DNA of 64,000 nt from Acidobacteriota bacterium (GCA_016715115.1 JADKBM010000011.1:124001-188000); one strand, 5' to 3'; counted from the stretch's first letter, positions 18,783 through 27,508 are shown. Translations and numbers: made by a program. Notes: a model not told the origin generated them from the letters alone.

Positions 18783-18798
18783 ATAATTGTAGAATTAT
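18783..18798. promoter_or_regulatory. Candidate operator (perfect inverted repeat) before the receptor promoter
   Basis: ATAATT (18783-18788) and AATTAT (18793-18798) are separated by GTAG and end 2 bases before the -35 box. The AT-rich palindrome could be the site of the adjacent ROK repressor. This is inference from position. Confidence 0.35.
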
Positions 18799-18800
18799 TC

Positions 18801-18829
18801 TTGACACAAATTTAAGTTTAGGTTACAAC
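18801..18829 (+). promoter_or_regulatory. Sigma-70 promoter of the TonB-dependent receptor gene
   Basis: TTGACA (18801-18806, perfect), a 17-base spacer, and TACAAC (18824-18829, 4 of 6). Transcription would start near 18836, giving a leader of roughly 350 bases before the receptor ATG. Confidence 0.6.
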
Positions 18830-18850
18830 TTTGTTTGCTCTCTCAACAAA

Positions 18851-18863
18851 CTGAAATTTTCAG
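18851..18863. promoter_or_regulatory. Candidate operator just after the transcription start
   Basis: CTGAAATTTTCAG is a perfect palindrome with 6-base arms and one central base, lying about 15 bases past the predicted transcription start. Such a position suits a repressor roadblock. It could also be chance in an AT-rich stretch. Confidence 0.3.
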
Positions 18864-18887
18864 TGTGGAACATTGGAAAAGCAGCTT

Positions 18888-18995
18888 GGGAATTCCTTCG
18901 AGTTCTTTGAGGGAAGAGAGGGGAAATAGGCCATTCGGGAAGCGTGCGGTAACGTGAGTGAACCGCCATTGGCCGGAAGTCAGATAAACCACCAA
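18888..18995 (+). ncRNA. Structured leader RNA, possibly a divergent cobalamin-type riboswitch
   Basis: The 350-base leader of the receptor gene contains a compact structured part. TTCC/GGAA arms form a first hairpin (about 18890-18915). GGCCA (18929-18933) pairs with TGGCC (18970-18974), and nested inside it GCGGT (18946-18950) pairs with ACCGC (18962-18966). The segments GGGAAT, GGCCATTCGGGAAG and especially GGAAGTCAGATAAACCACC resemble, in order, conserved parts of cobalamin riboswitches (consensus-like end GGAAGTCAGAAGACCTGCC). These often precede TonB-dependent receptor genes. The match is by eye, and the middle CCCGC-ACTG core is weak. An unrelated regulatory RNA is equally possible. 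Confidence 0.42.
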
Positions 18996-19183
18996 CCGAA
19001 ATTACGGAGGAAGAGCGTGCGATTCTCGGGAATCACATAGTGTCGTTTTATAGTTTCAGGTTGGATTTGGCCATATTGGCCTGGAAAGAACGAAGTTTGG
19101 TTCTTAGTTAATTACGCGAAATCCAAAAAAAAAGAGAGGAGCGGGCGAAACGAAAGTCGAGCCCAAACGAGGTCTTACCAAAT

Positions 19184-22100
19184 ATGACTGATTCTGCAAA
19201 CATCGCAAAATTATTAAGAACGCTGGCCGGGTCTTTGCTCGTGGTCCTGTCTGTTGCCGTTTTGGCAATGGCGCAGACCAATAAGGCGACGATTTCCGGT
19301 ACGGTTACCGACTCTCAGGGCGCGGTCGTTGGCGGTGCGAAGGTTACGGTGAAGAACACCGCGACCGGCGTCGCCCGCGAAGTCACGACCGGCACGGAAG
19401 GATACTACGAGGTTCCTCTCCTTGAGATCGGCAGCTACAGCGTTACGGTTTCGAAACAAGGCTTTTCAACCGTAAAACGCGACAGCATCACTTTGCAAAC
19501 CAGTACTGAAACCAGAGTCGACGTTCAGCTTCAAGTCGGAGAGATCACGAATGAAGTCATTGTTACGTCGGAAGCTCCATTGGTTCAAACGGAAACGAGT
19601 GAGCGCGGCAGCGTTATTTCGGGACGTGAAATTACGGAACTTCCGATTTCGGGACGTAACTTCACGCAGTTGGCGACTTTGACGCCGGGCGTGGTCCGGT
19701 CGAGCAACGTCGGTGTCGGCGGTGGTCCGGAAGCGCGTTCGTTCAACAACGGCGACACGCGAGCCGGCAACGGCGGCCCGGGCGGAAGCAACGAGAACGG
19801 AAGCACCGAATCGTCACGCTTCAGCCGTTCGGGCGGCGCGAACATTTCCGCCAACGGTCAGCGTGCCACAAACAACAACTTTTCGCTCGACGGCGTCGAC
19901 AACAACGAACCCCAGTTCGGCACGATCGGCGTTTTCACGAATCCCGACTCGATCGCCGAGTTCAAGGTCTCGACGAGCGTTCCGCAGGCCGAGATCGGCC
20001 GCGGTTCGGGCGCGATCGTGACGGTGACGACCAAGTCGGGCGGCAACGCTTTCAGCGGGTCGCTTTACTACTACGGCCAGAATTCGGCGCTCAACTCGTA
20101 CAGCCCTGTTTTGAAGACCAAGCTGGCCGAGATCCTGGCGACGAACAATCCGAATCCTTTGGCGGTTGACGCGCTTCAAAAGGCGACGCAGCAGATTCAC
20201 GAATTCGGTGGCACCTTCGGCGGACCGATCATCAAGGATCGCACCTTCTTCTTTTTCGACTATCTCGGACAGCGCAACAATCTTCCGTTCCCGACCGATA
20301 CCGCGGTTCCGACCGCAGGCGCTCGCAACGGCGATTTTTCGCAGTATCCGACGATCCGCGATCCGCGCACCGGTCTCGCGTTCATCAACAACCAGATTCC
20401 TTCGGCGCGTATCAGCACCGTCGGTCAAAAGTATCTTCAGGCGTTTCCGCTGCCGAATCTGAACGTTTTCAGCCCCGGCAAATTCTGCAACTGCAACGGC
20501 GCGAACTATTTCACGCAGCGCTCGAACACCGAAGAGATCAACAACTACCGCATCAGAATTGACCATCGCTTCAACGATAAGAATTCGATCACCGGCAGTT
20601 TCAACGATCAGCGTCTGACCACTCTCCGCGCAAACATTCTTCCGGGCAACATCCCGACGGCCGGTTTCGGCGCGGGTGAAGAGCGCGGCAATACGCGTTT
20701 GATCACGGTCAGCGATATTCACACGTTCAAACCGAATCTTCTTAACGAATTCCGCTTCGGTATGTCGGAGATCCAGATTTCGATCTTCAACTGCGGAGTC
20801 GGCGGCGCGTGCGGCGTGAGCCCCACGTTCTCGCGCGACATCGGAATTCCGAACGCCAACGACGGTTCGCTCGAAGCTTCGGGCGGCCTGTTGATGGGCG
20901 CTTTCGGCACCGGTTTCCAGGAATTCACCGGCGACGGTGGACTCTTCCAGGTCAAGAGCAAAAACCCGTACTTTGCCGATACGTTGACCTTCATCAAGGG
21001 CAATCACACGATCAAGGGCGGCGGCGAACTTCGCATGCGCTTCCTGAACACGATCGACGGCGGACGCTCGGGCGCGCTCAAAGGGCAGTTCCAGTATGGC
21101 GACAACGGTCCGGCGACCGGCCCGAACGCGGCCTGTCCGGCGGGCTCCGGAACGACTACGGACTGCTTCGTGCGTCCGGACGGAATTCCGTACGGCGGCA
21201 CCGGAAACGCGACGGCCAACATTCTTCTTGGCCTGCCGGCTCTTCAGGCCGGAAAGGGCTCGATCAACGGCGGCCCGTTCAATCTGCGTTCGCAGGAATG
21301 GGGCTTCTTCATTCAGGACGACTGGAAAGTCAACGATCGTTTGAACTTCAACCTCGGACTTCGCTATGACGTGTTCACGCCGTGGTCGGAAAAGGACGGA
21401 CGCTACAGTCTTTATGACGTTTCGCAGCGCAAGATCCTGACCGCCAGCGGCGGCGGCGACGGAATCGTCAAGACCGATTTGAACAACTTCGGACCGCGTG
21501 TCGGTTTTGCTCTCGCCTTGAACGATGAAAAGACGATGGTGATCCGCGGCGGCTACGGACTGATGTACACGCTCGACGGAACCGATTATCCGCCGGGAGT
21601 CAGAAACGCTCCGAACTCGAGCAAGACCCTTTTTGATCAGATCGATTGGGGATCGGGCCGCATTGCCGGTCCCGCTTACGGAATCACGCTCGGACCGCCG
21701 CCGGTACCGACCGCAGCGGACCCGAACAACATTCCGTCCGGACTTTCGGTCTATGCGCTCGACCTCGATCAGCGCAACGGAATGGTCAACCAGTTCCAGG
21801 CTGAATTCCAATATCAGTTTATGAAGGATTATTCGCTCAGCGTTGCCTACGTCGGCAATCGTGCGAACAATCTCCTTTATTCATCGAATATTGGTTCAGG
21901 CGGAACGGGCGCGGCGCGAAACGCCGCCGGCCAAACGCTCGGCGAAGCGATCCTTTATACCAACGGCGCGAGATCGCAGTATGACGGTATTCAGGTTCAG
22001 GTTCAGAAGCGTCTCTCGAACAACTTCCAGGGACAGATCAACTACACGTACAGCAATACGAAGGACAACTCGACCGGTGTTTTCAACGGTCTTGGAGACC

Positions 22101-22732
22101 AGCGCACGAGCCGTCAAGGACCTCTCAATCCGTTCGATCTGAACGCCGATTGGGGCAACTCTTCGCTCGATACGCGTCAGCTGATCAACGGCAGCGTTCT
22201 CATCGATCTCCCGTTCGGAAAGGGCAAGACCTATCTGAATCAGGGCGGCGCGGTGAACGCGATCTTCGGCGGATGGCAGATGAACTGGATCGTCACGGGA
22301 CGTACCGGCCTTCCGTTCAGCGTTGTCAGCGACAACAACGGTCTCGGCCGTCCGTCGCTGATCGGTGATCCGTTCAAGAACGTTCCGAACGGCAAGTACC
22401 TGAATCCGGCAGCGTTCAGCACCACCACGGGCATTACGACCTTGGTGAACGGCGCCGGAAACACGATCCGATTTGGTAATCTCGGACGCAACACGTTCCG
22501 CGGCCCGTCACAGTGGTTCGCCGATATGTCGATGTTCAAGAATACCCAATTGACCGAGAAATTCAGACTCCAGCTTGGAATCGAGTTTTACAATGTGTTC
22601 AATCGGACCAATTTCACGGTTCCGAACAACAACATCGGTAACGCTTCGAGCCCGAATGGAGACTTCGGTGAGATCAAGTACAACGCTTACTCGGGTCGTG
22701 TGATCCAATACCGTTTGAAGCTTCTTTTCTAA
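19184..22732 (+). CDS. TonB-dependent receptor with N-terminal carboxypeptidase-regulatory-like domain (Oar/SusC-like)
   Basis: 1182 residues, typical for the large acidobacterial TonB-dependent receptors. Signal peptide LLRTLAGSLLVVLSVAVLAMA. Residues of about 33-115 are a carboxypeptidase-regulatory-like sandwich (ATISGTVTDSQGAVVGGAKV, EGYYEVPLLEIGSYSVTV). The plug region follows (ITELPISGRNFTQLATLTPGVV, FSLDGVDNNEPQFG, AIVTVTTKSGGNAFSG). The remainder is a beta-barrel ending in YRLKLLF with the usual terminal phenylalanine. A GAGG site lies 11 bases before the ATG. Role: energised outer-membrane uptake, with the substrate inferred to be an alpha-glucan oligosaccharide from the downstream enzymes. 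No SusD gene follows; two TPR proteins occupy that place. The long leader RNA leaves a corrinoid-linked alternative open. Confidence 0.92.
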   Translation: MTDSANIAKLLRTLAGSLLVVLSVAVLAMAQTNKATISGTVTDSQGAVVGGAKVTVKNTATGVAREVTTGTEGYYEVPLLEIGSYSVTVSKQGFSTVKRDSITLQTSTETRVDVQLQVGEITNEVIVTSEAPLVQTETSERGSVISGREITELPISGRNFTQLATLTPGVVRSSNVGVGGGPEARSFNNGDTRAGNGGPGGSNENGSTESSRFSRSGGANISANGQRATNNNFSLDGVDNNEPQFGTIGVFTNPDSIAEFKVSTSVPQAEIGRGSGAIVTVTTKSGGNAFSGSLYYYGQNSALNSYSPVLKTKLAEILATNNPNPLAVDALQKATQQIHEFGGTFGGPIIKDRTFFFFDYLGQRNNLPFPTDTAVPTAGARNGDFSQYPTIRDPRTGLAFINNQIPSARISTVGQKYLQAFPLPNLNVFSPGKFCNCNGANYFTQRSNTEEINNYRIRIDHRFNDKNSITGSFNDQRLTTLRANILPGNIPTAGFGAGEERGNTRLITVSDIHTFKPNLLNEFRFGMSEIQISIFNCGVGGACGVSPTFSRDIGIPNANDGSLEASGGLLMGAFGTGFQEFTGDGGLFQVKSKNPYFADTLTFIKGNHTIKGGGELRMRFLNTIDGGRSGALKGQFQYGDNGPATGPNAACPAGSGTTTDCFVRPDGIPYGGTGNATANILLGLPALQAGKGSINGGPFNLRSQEWGFFIQDDWKVNDRLNFNLGLRYDVFTPWSEKDGRYSLYDVSQRKILTASGGGDGIVKTDLNNFGPRVGFALALNDEKTMVIRGGYGLMYTLDGTDYPPGVRNAPNSSKTLFDQIDWGSGRIAGPAYGITLGPPPVPTAADPNNIPSGLSVYALDLDQRNGMVNQFQAEFQYQFMKDYSLSVAYVGNRANNLLYSSNIGSGGTGAARNAAGQTLGEAILYTNGARSQYDGIQVQVQKRLSNNFQGQINYTYSNTKDNSTGVFNGLGDQRTSRQGPLNPFDLNADWGNSSLDTRQLINGSVLIDLPFGKGKTYLNQGGAVNAIFGGWQMNWIVTGRTGLPFSVVSDNNGLGRPSLIGDPFKNVPNGKYLNPAAFSTTTGITTLVNGAGNTIRFGNLGRNTFRGPSQWFADMSMFKNTQLTEKFRLQLGIEFYNVFNRTNFTVPNNNIGNASSPNGDFGEIKYNAYSGRVIQYRLKLLF

Positions 22733-22755
22733 AGAGAGGTTTCGCTCATTGAAAG

Positions 22756-22790
22756 AAAGGCTTTGGGTGCAATTTACCTGAAGCCTTTTT
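22756..22790 (+). terminator. Terminator after the TonB-dependent receptor
   Basis: AAAGGCTT (22756-22763) pairs with AAGCCTTT (22781-22788), extended inside by GGGT/ACCT, and runs into TTTTTG. It probably limits read-through into the TPR genes, so receptor levels can exceed those of the following genes. Confidence 0.75.
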
Positions 22791-22828
22791 GTTTATATCG
22801 ATTGCGGGGTTCGGTGCAAAGTATTCAA

Positions 22829-24376
22829 ATGAGGAAGTTCGTCTATGTCCTGTCAGCGTTGCTCACGGCGGTTTTCGGCGCCGTCGCGCAGACGCCGGAA
22901 GCGACGCCCGTTGCCGTCAGACGAACCCACGTCGATCGTTTTCGCTCTCCCGAATCCCGTGCGCTGAAGACCGAAGCCGAAGCTACCGAAAAGTTGAAGC
23001 AGAACCCGGCATCTGCGGAAACGGTAAACGACCGGGCGGTCGCGAGAATGCGGCTTCAAAATTTCTCTGGCGCGCTTGATGATCTCAAGCGCGCCGTTGA
23101 ACTCGATCCGAAAAACGCGGAGTATCGTGCCAATCTGGGATACGTGCTCTGGAAGGTTGGCCGCGGCGAAGATGCGATTGCCGCCGAACGCGAGGCGCTT
23201 CGGCTCGACGAAAAGAACTACACCGCAAATTATCAGCTCGGACGATTTCTGCTTCGCACGGGCGATCGCCAGGTACTGCCGGAAGCGATCCAGAAGTTCA
23301 AGCGCGCCCTCGAACTCGACCCAAGGCTCTATGAAGTTCGTTTCGAACTGATCGCGGCCTATCGCGAGATCGGCGATTTGGCCTCGGCCGGCAATCAGCT
23401 CGCGCTGCTTCAAGACGCAAAGCCATCCGAACCTCGGGTGATTTACGTCGACGCGCTTCTGAGCGCTGATCGCGGCGATATGAAGACGGCGGTCGAGAGG
23501 TTTCGGTCGGCGCTCGATAAGGATCCCGAACTGTACGGCGCGTGGCAGGATCTCGGGCTCTTGTATCTCAAACTCGGTCGCTGGGAAGACGCGGCGGCGA
23601 CCTTCGCCGAACTTGCGAAGCGTCAATCGAATTCCGCCGAAGCTGCGTATCTCGGAGCTCTCGCACTTTATAATCTCAAACGGACGAGCGACGCCGAATC
23701 GGAGGTTCGCCGCGCATTGCGTTTGAATGCGGGTTTTGCCGACGCCCGGACACTTCTCGGCATCATTCTGTCTTCAAAACCGGACGGGATTCAGGAAGCC
23801 ATTGAATCCCTGACCCAGGCGATCGCTCTCAAGCCGAACAGTTTCGACGCGAATTTCTATCTCGGGCGGCTTGAGTACACCGAAGGTCGTTTCAATTCAG
23901 CCTTCAAACACCTTGAAACCGCGGCGAAGATCAACCCGGCAAACACCGAAGCGAGATTCTTTCTGGGAACCGTTTTCGAATCGCTAGGCGAAAGCGAAAA
24001 GGCTCTTGCCGAGTATCAGGAGATCGTCAAGCTTGAGCCGGCGTCGTTCTTCGGTCAGGTCGGGCTTGGCGCCCTCTACGTCAAACAGGGCAAGCTCGAC
24101 GAAGCCGTCGCCGCGCTCTCGAATGCGCTCAAGACGGAACCGAACAGCTTCGAGGCGAATCTGACGATCGGCCGCGCTTTCATCCTAAAGGAAATGTTTC
24201 CGCAAGCAGAAGAGTCGCTCAAACGGGCAGTCGAACTTCAGCCGAAACGCACCGACGCGCGCTACCAGTGGGCGATCGCGCTCCGGCGGCTGGGGCGAAA
24301 CGATGAAGCGAGACGCGAATTCGAATTGGTTGAAAAACTGAATAAGGAATTTCGGGAGGGAAGGGAAAACCAGTGA
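22829..24376 (+). CDS. Secreted TPR-repeat protein
   Basis: About 515 residues from ATG 22829 (MRKFVYVLSALLTAVFGAVAQ, signal peptide); an upstream TTG at 22763 lies inside the terminator and is rejected. About ten to eleven tandem 34-residue TPRs fill the mature protein, for example AVELDPKNAEYRANLGYVLWKVGRGEDAI and LYGAWQDLGLLYLKLGRWEDAAATF. It overlaps the next TPR gene by 4 bases (GTGA), so the two are coupled. Secreted TPR solenoids bind peptides or glycans. Bacteroidota SusD proteins also contain TPR-like units, so a glycan-binding partner role for the receptor is a reasonable but unproven inference. Confidence 0.85.
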   Translation: MRKFVYVLSALLTAVFGAVAQTPEATPVAVRRTHVDRFRSPESRALKTEAEATEKLKQNPASAETVNDRAVARMRLQNFSGALDDLKRAVELDPKNAEYRANLGYVLWKVGRGEDAIAAEREALRLDEKNYTANYQLGRFLLRTGDRQVLPEAIQKFKRALELDPRLYEVRFELIAAYREIGDLASAGNQLALLQDAKPSEPRVIYVDALLSADRGDMKTAVERFRSALDKDPELYGAWQDLGLLYLKLGRWEDAAATFAELAKRQSNSAEAAYLGALALYNLKRTSDAESEVRRALRLNAGFADARTLLGIILSSKPDGIQEAIESLTQAIALKPNSFDANFYLGRLEYTEGRFNSAFKHLETAAKINPANTEARFFLGTVFESLGESEKALAEYQEIVKLEPASFFGQVGLGALYVKQGKLDEAVAALSNALKTEPNSFEANLTIGRAFILKEMFPQAEESLKRAVELQPKRTDARYQWAIALRRLGRNDEARREFELVEKLNKEFREGRENQ

Positions 24377-25359
24377 GGATCGCTAGCCTTATCTCTGTTT
24401 TGATCTTCTTTTCCGTTTGTGCCACGGTTCTTTCCGGCGTCGCTTCGGCGCAGCGGACCGCGCCCGTGAGGAAACCGCCGGCGCAGGTCGACGACACGCC
24501 GCCGGCGACAAAACAGGCGATCGACAATGCGATCCGTCTGCTCGAACAACGGGATTTCGCCGGCGCCGAAGCCGAAGCCCGAAACGCGGTGAAACTCTCG
24601 CCGCGTTCGGCGGTAGCATTCAATGTCCTCGGGATCGTTCTCGACGAACAGGGAAAATCGGCTGATGCTCTGACGGCGTTCTCGACCGCGATCAAACTCG
24701 CGCCCACGTTCATCAGTCCGAAGAACAATCTCGGGCGTTTGCTCGCCAATCAAGGCAAATTGGCGGAGGCTCTCGCGCAGTTCGAGGCCGTTCTGAAAAT
24801 CGAACCGACTCATTTGCAGGCACGCTACAACGCTGCCGCGATCTATGCCGAAACATCGAAATTCGACAAATCGGCCGAATACTTCGCATTGCTGTTGAAG
24901 GCCAACCCGGCGGATCTTCAGCTTTCAATGGCGTTTCTCAACGTCGCGTACCGCGCGAATCGCACCGACGAAGCGAATGCGCTCGCCGATTCGCTCGAAA
25001 CTCGGTTTTCGACCGAACTTCGCGGACTTTTCTCACTCGGCGTCGTGCTCGCTCAGGGACAACAGTATGAACGGGCTTTGCGTATCTTTAGACGCGCGAA
25101 CGAAATTCAGCCGAACACGTTCGAGATCCTCTACAATCTCGGACTTGTCCTCGACAATCTCAAGCGGCAGGACGAAGCTGTCGAGTTGCTCGCGCAGGCC
25201 GCCGACCTTAAGCCCGAGGCGGTCGAAGTTCACTTCCGGCTCGGCGTTATCGCCAGCGAACGAAACGATCATTCAAACGCTGCCGAAGAATTTCGCCACT
25301 GCATAGATCTCGATCCGAAAACGCCTATTACTATTCCTTGCTTGGACGCGAGTTTCTGA
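24373..25359 (+). CDS. Secreted TPR-repeat protein, 5' part (frameshifted)
   Basis: 328 residues in this frame, starting with GTG overlapping the previous stop. Signal peptide ASLISVLIFFSVCATVLSGVASAQ, then TPRs (NAIRLLEQRDFAGAEAEARNAV, AALLEQ-type helices). Around 25317-25320 the sequence CCG AAAA CGCC breaks the frame. One extra A would continue DLDPKNAYYYSLLGREFLRTG straight into the frame of 25338-26003. Joined, the product would have about 543 residues, close to the neighbouring paralogue. The present frame ends after a short nonsense tail (TPITIPCLDASF). Either the assembly lost one A in the homopolymer, or the gene is broken or frameshifted in life. Confidence 0.8.
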   Translation: MRIASLISVLIFFSVCATVLSGVASAQRTAPVRKPPAQVDDTPPATKQAIDNAIRLLEQRDFAGAEAEARNAVKLSPRSAVAFNVLGIVLDEQGKSADALTAFSTAIKLAPTFISPKNNLGRLLANQGKLAEALAQFEAVLKIEPTHLQARYNAAAIYAETSKFDKSAEYFALLLKANPADLQLSMAFLNVAYRANRTDEANALADSLETRFSTELRGLFSLGVVLAQGQQYERALRIFRRANEIQPNTFEILYNLGLVLDNLKRQDEAVELLAQAADLKPEAVEVHFRLGVIASERNDHSNAAEEFRHCIDLDPKTPITIPCLDASF

Positions 25360-26003
25360 GAACGGGTTTTTGGGAAGGGGCGATCAAGAACTACACGGAG
25401 GCGATGAAACTCAATCCGAATGACATAACGTCGGTCGTCGGACGCGCCAACGCTAACTTCAGAAAGGGCGAGTGGATCGGTGCCGCAGCCGATTACGATC
25501 TAGTCGCCAAACTCGATCCTAACTTTCCAAAGATCGACTATTTGCGCGGCTTCGTTCACAGTTCGGCGGGGAATTTCGACATCGCGCGGCAATTGTTGGA
25601 AAAGTTCGTCGGCAAAAACGCCGAGAGTGTCGAAGCGCTCGCGGCGCTTGGATACGTCGCTCTCGAACAGGGTCGGTTTGACGACGCCGAAACGGCGCTC
25701 AAAAAAGCGATCACGCTCGATCCGGCCGACGCCTCGTCACTCTACGACTTTGCGCGGCTCGCCATCAAGCAGAAGAATTACGCCGAAGCCGTCGTGCGGC
25801 TTGAAAAACTGGTGACGATCAACCGCGTCAATCCGCAGGCCTTCTACCAGTTGTTTCTGGCTTATTCGCGCCTCAAGCAGACCGACAAGGCGAACGTCGC
25901 GCTCGCCGAGTTCAAACGGCTCGACGCGCTTGAAAAACAGGCGCAACAGGAACGGATCTTTGATGAGAAGTTGCGAACGCAAAAGCTATCCGCGCCGCAA
26001 TAG
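25338..26003 (+). CDS. TPR-repeat protein, 3' part of the frameshifted gene
   Basis: 221 residues. It has no signal peptide and no ribosome-binding site at the ATG at 25338, and begins in the middle of a TPR (LLGREFLRTGFWEGAIKNYTEAMKLNP). It continues with further TPRs (AALGYVALEQGRFDDAETALKKAITLDP) and a charged C-terminus. It is best read as the continuation of 24373-25359 after a one-base deletion near 25320, and not as a separate gene. The next gene follows 8 bases later with a strong AGGAGG site. Confidence 0.7.
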   Translation: MLGREFLRTGFWEGAIKNYTEAMKLNPNDITSVVGRANANFRKGEWIGAAADYDLVAKLDPNFPKIDYLRGFVHSSAGNFDIARQLLEKFVGKNAESVEALAALGYVALEQGRFDDAETALKKAITLDPADASSLYDFARLAIKQKNYAEAVVRLEKLVTINRVNPQAFYQLFLAYSRLKQTDKANVALAEFKRLDALEKQAQQERIFDEKLRTQKLSAPQ

Positions 26004-26011
26004 GAGGAACT

Positions 26012-26812
26012 ATGTCAATTCGCCGAATTTTGCTGTTGACGATCGTTGCCGTTTTGTCCGTTGGAAATCTTTACGGGCAAACTGACTGGAAACTGAAGGC
26101 CTGGGATCAATGGGACAAGTCAGACGTTGAGAAGATACTCAACAACTCGGAGTTTGCCAAGAGCCAGGAGGTCAGGCTGCAATACGAGCCGACGCAGGTC
26201 GTCGCGGCAGGTTCTTTCACGCCGGCGACGCTCGCCACGGGCAACTCCGGCGGCGGCACGACGCGCGGAACCGTGAACACCGTCAATCAAGGCGCGATCC
26301 AGCCGACCGTCAGTTTCGTCTTTACGCTTCGGATGCGGTCGTCGCTCGCGATCAGATTGGCAATGGTCCGTAAGAATCAGCTCGAAACCGACGTCGAAAA
26401 GATGACCAAAGAGGAGCTTGAGCTTTTCAACAAACGTCAGATCGGGCTTTACGACTGTCCGGCCTGCGTCAATAACTACGTGCTCACGCTGACCAGCAGT
26501 TCGAGCGAGAACAAGAACTTTGACGCGGTTTACTCGGCATTTTCAAATGCAAGGATAGACGATTTGAAACGATACATTTATCTCGTCAACGACAAGGGTG
26601 AGAAGCGCGAACTGGTGAATTTCGTCGCTCCGAAAAGAGCCGGCGACGAGGCTGTTTTCTTCTTCCCCAGGCTTGACGCGAAAGGCGCTCCGCTGTTCAC
26701 GATGGACAGCAAGTATTTGATCTTCAACGTGACCAACAATGATGTCAATGCGGTTACGAATTTCAAGGTCGAGATCCCGCCGATGATCGTCGGCGACCAT
26801 ATCGAGTTCTGA
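26012..26812 (+). CDS. Secreted protein of unknown family with CPAC motif
   Basis: 266 residues, preceded by AGGAGG. Signal peptide ILLLTIVAVLSVGNLYGQ. The mature start WKLKAWDQWDKSDVEKILNNSEFAK resembles a short helical motif seen also in the next gene (SYKRWTKEEIVRLISDSPWSQ). The middle holds SSLAIRLAMVRKNQLE and then YDCPACVNNYVLTL, a Cys-x-x-Cys pair. The C-terminal half has IYLVNDKGEKRELVNF and AVFFFPRLDAKGAPLF. I do not recognise the family. The CPAC pair might bind a metal or form a disulphide. With its paralogue it sits between the TPR genes and the first amylase, so a periplasmic or surface role in the same system is inferred. Confidence 0.75.
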   Translation: MSIRRILLLTIVAVLSVGNLYGQTDWKLKAWDQWDKSDVEKILNNSEFAKSQEVRLQYEPTQVVAAGSFTPATLATGNSGGGTTRGTVNTVNQGAIQPTVSFVFTLRMRSSLAIRLAMVRKNQLETDVEKMTKEELELFNKRQIGLYDCPACVNNYVLTLTSSSSENKNFDAVYSAFSNARIDDLKRYIYLVNDKGEKRELVNFVAPKRAGDEAVFFFPRLDAKGAPLFTMDSKYLIFNVTNNDVNAVTNFKVEIPPMIVGDHIEF

Positions 26813-26821
26813 GAGGTGAAA

Positions 26822-27508
26822 ATGAAACGGTTTTTATTTTTCGGCATTGTCCTTCTGTTTTTTTCGCAGGTCGCGTCGGCGCAGGATTTTTGGATGCAAA
26901 AATCCTACAAACGCTGGACCAAGGAAGAGATCGTCCGGCTGATCTCGGATTCGCCCTGGTCGCAGGTCGCCGGCGACACCGGAAACGCGCAGATCCGCGA
27001 CGCGGCGTACGTTACGGTCAGGCTTCGTTCGTCGATCCTGATCCGGCAGGCGCTGGTTCGTCTTAAGCAGATCGAAAGCGGTTACGACAAGTTCGAGCCG
27101 GCAAAGAAGATCGAATTCGACGAGAAGATGAAGGGCACGCTCGAATGTCCTGCGTGCCAGGAAAATTACGTCGTCACGATCTCGCCTCCGGTCGCTGACC
27201 GGCAGCTGAAAAGCGCGGTTTTCGGCCTCGTCAATCTTAAGTTCGAACAACTGAAGGACACTGTCTATTTGGTTAACGACAAAGGCGAAAAGCGGAAACT
27301 CGTGCATTTTCAGGCGGCGATGTCGAACGACGGCGAAGCGACGCTGTTCTTTCCGCGGTTGGACGAAAATGGCGCGAAACTTCTGACCGGCGAAAGCAAG
27401 ACCGTGACGCTGATATTTGAAACCAAGGGACTGCCGAATTTTCAGGTTCCGAGGAGCACGATCTTTGATGTCACGAAGGCGATGATCGACGGCAACGTCG
27501 AGTTTTGA
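26822..27508 (+). CDS. Secreted protein of unknown family with CPAC motif (paralogue)
   Basis: About 228 residues from ATG 26822, six bases after GAGAGG; the in-frame GTG at 26816 is less likely. Signal peptide FLFFGIVLLFFSQVASA. It shares with the gene before it the KRWTKEEI..LI.DSPW segment, VRLRSSILIRQALVRLKQIE, the LECPACQENYVVTI motif, VYLVNDKGEKRKLVHF and EATLFFPRLDENGAKL. It lacks the Gly/Thr-rich insertion of the first copy. The pair is a tandem duplication of an unknown secreted family whose most conserved features are the CPAC cysteines and the LVNDKGEKR strand. Confidence 0.75.
   Translation: MKRFLFFGIVLLFFSQVASAQDFWMQKSYKRWTKEEIVRLISDSPWSQVAGDTGNAQIRDAAYVTVRLRSSILIRQALVRLKQIESGYDKFEPAKKIEFDEKMKGTLECPACQENYVVTISPPVADRQLKSAVFGLVNLKFEQLKDTVYLVNDKGEKRKLVHFQAAMSNDGEATLFFPRLDENGAKLLTGESKTVTLIFETKGLPNFQVPRSTIFDVTKAMIDGNVEF

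Noticed and set aside
25310..25340. Programmed -1 frameshift as the preferred explanation for the split TPR gene
   Set aside because: CCGAAAACG is not a classic slippery heptamer, and no downstream stimulator hairpin was evident. A lost A in the homopolymer is simpler.
22829..26003. Annotating the TPR genes as SusD homologues
   Set aside because: They consist of plain tandem TPRs with ordinary signal peptides. No lipobox or SusD-specific segments are seen, so only a functional analogy is proposed.
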